DNA from: Catenulispora pinisilvae
GTDB lineage: Bacteria > Actinomycetota > Actinomycetes > Streptomycetales > Catenulisporaceae
Direction: 5' to 3'
Length of the DNA stretch: 55,840 bases
Assembly (NCBI RefSeq): GCF_015356865.1
Contig: NZ_JAAFZA010000045.1
Coordinates: 1-55,840 of the forward strand
Shown here: positions 55,603 through 55,840 of the stretch, piece after piece
How the letters are laid out: the number at the start of each line of letters is the position of its first letter
How positions within the stretch are numbered: the first letter of the stretch is position 1
Position numbers and translations under genes: made by a program
The notes under the pieces: generated by a model
The model's database searches: none
The model's input: the letters and a program-made list of their open reading frames with translations, nothing else
Told to the model about the DNA's origin: nothing

Positions 55603-55840
55603 TCAGACTAACCTTGCCGTTTCGGCCGGATCGGGCTTGAACCGCTTTGCGGTGCGCTGGCTGTTCCAGATGCTGCCGTCGAAGTTGTCCATGGCGGTGG
55701 ACCACTCGCGGATGAGGACGGGTTGACGGTGCGGTGGCGGAGGATCACGTTGCCGGGGCGGCGTTTGCGGCGGAACCAGATGATGGCCTTCTCCTGGCGG
55801 ATGACGGCGTGTCCGTCGCGCCGGGTCAGCTGGCTGGGTT
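55603..55840 (-). pseudogene. Unidentified partial gene, 5' end outside window, apparently frameshifted
   Basis: From the right edge, one frame reads TQLTRRDGHAVIRQEKAIIW then FRRKRRPGNVILRHR. After a likely shift near 55720 another reads VLIREWSTAMDNFDGSIWNS, QRTAKRFKPDPAETARLV and stop. Basic, possibly nucleic-acid binding. No family recognised. Confidence 0.35.

Overview
The window looks like accessory chromosome from a high-GC filamentous actinomycete. Evidence is the codon usage, actinomycete-type families (NB-ARC/TPR STAND ATPases, DUF397 proteins, ECF sigma factor with zinc-finger anti-sigma, Sec-exported Rhs protein, GH18 chitinase, S53 protease) and pSAM2-like tyrosine recombinases at a tRNA-Lys-like attachment sequence. 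The genus cannot be fixed from the sequence. Much of the DNA is insertion-sequence debris: at least five copies of one rve-type IS family, plus IS3, IS30, IS256, ISL3, IS1182 and IS5-like pieces.

Layout. 1-1.8 kb: end of a Hint-domain polymorphic toxin with a deaminase-like tip, then a candidate immunity gene. 1.8-4.7 kb: intact rve-type IS, beheaded integrase, tRNA-Lys-like att remnant, truncated IS3. 5.2-13.2 kb: secreted 2357-residue Rhs/YD-repeat protein ending in a PD-(D/E)xK-like nuclease, a long hairpin and a candidate immunity gene. 13.2-24.3 kb: IS mosaic with a protein tyrosine phosphatase, a membrane protein coupled to a 53-residue ORF, gene remnants (beta-clamp-like, amidohydrolase, thioesterase) and an LLM-type flavin monooxygenase. 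24.4-25.8 kb: quinone oxidoreductase with its MerR regulator.

26.3-36.4 kb is the most interesting part. On the minus strand a DUF397 gene, an EACC1 gene and a caspase/SF1-helicase gene lie in line. Divergent from them are two NB-ARC/TPR (NLR-like) genes with a second DUF397 gene antisense between them, and a small protein encoded 2 nt after the second NLR. Both DUF397 genes are interrupted just before their conserved Trp codon by stop-free, non-triplet tandem repeats (9 x 7 bp and about 7 x 8 bp). Each is one repeat unit away from having its start codon in frame. The second NLR's N-terminus and the small protein's C-terminus share a Gly/Asn-rich GNV-x-GGI motif like bacterial amyloid signalling sequences. 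I read this as a candidate phase-variable NLR/caspase conflict or cell-suicide island.

36.5-47.7 kb: histidine-kinase remnant, CHAT protease gene cut by an IS, ECF sigma/anti-sigma pair, ABM monooxygenase, a secreted CdtB-like nuclease + ricin lectin + GH18 chitinase fusion, a decayed integrase and a second tRNA-Lys-like att remnant. The att remnants at 3.9 and 47.6 kb are direct repeats bracketing about 43.7 kb, so the centre may be an old integrative element. 47.7-55.8 kb: IS5-like fragment, HTH/NB-ARC/TPR regulator divergent from a frameshifted secreted protein and an S53 protease, then a third integrase remnant and an unidentified partial gene.
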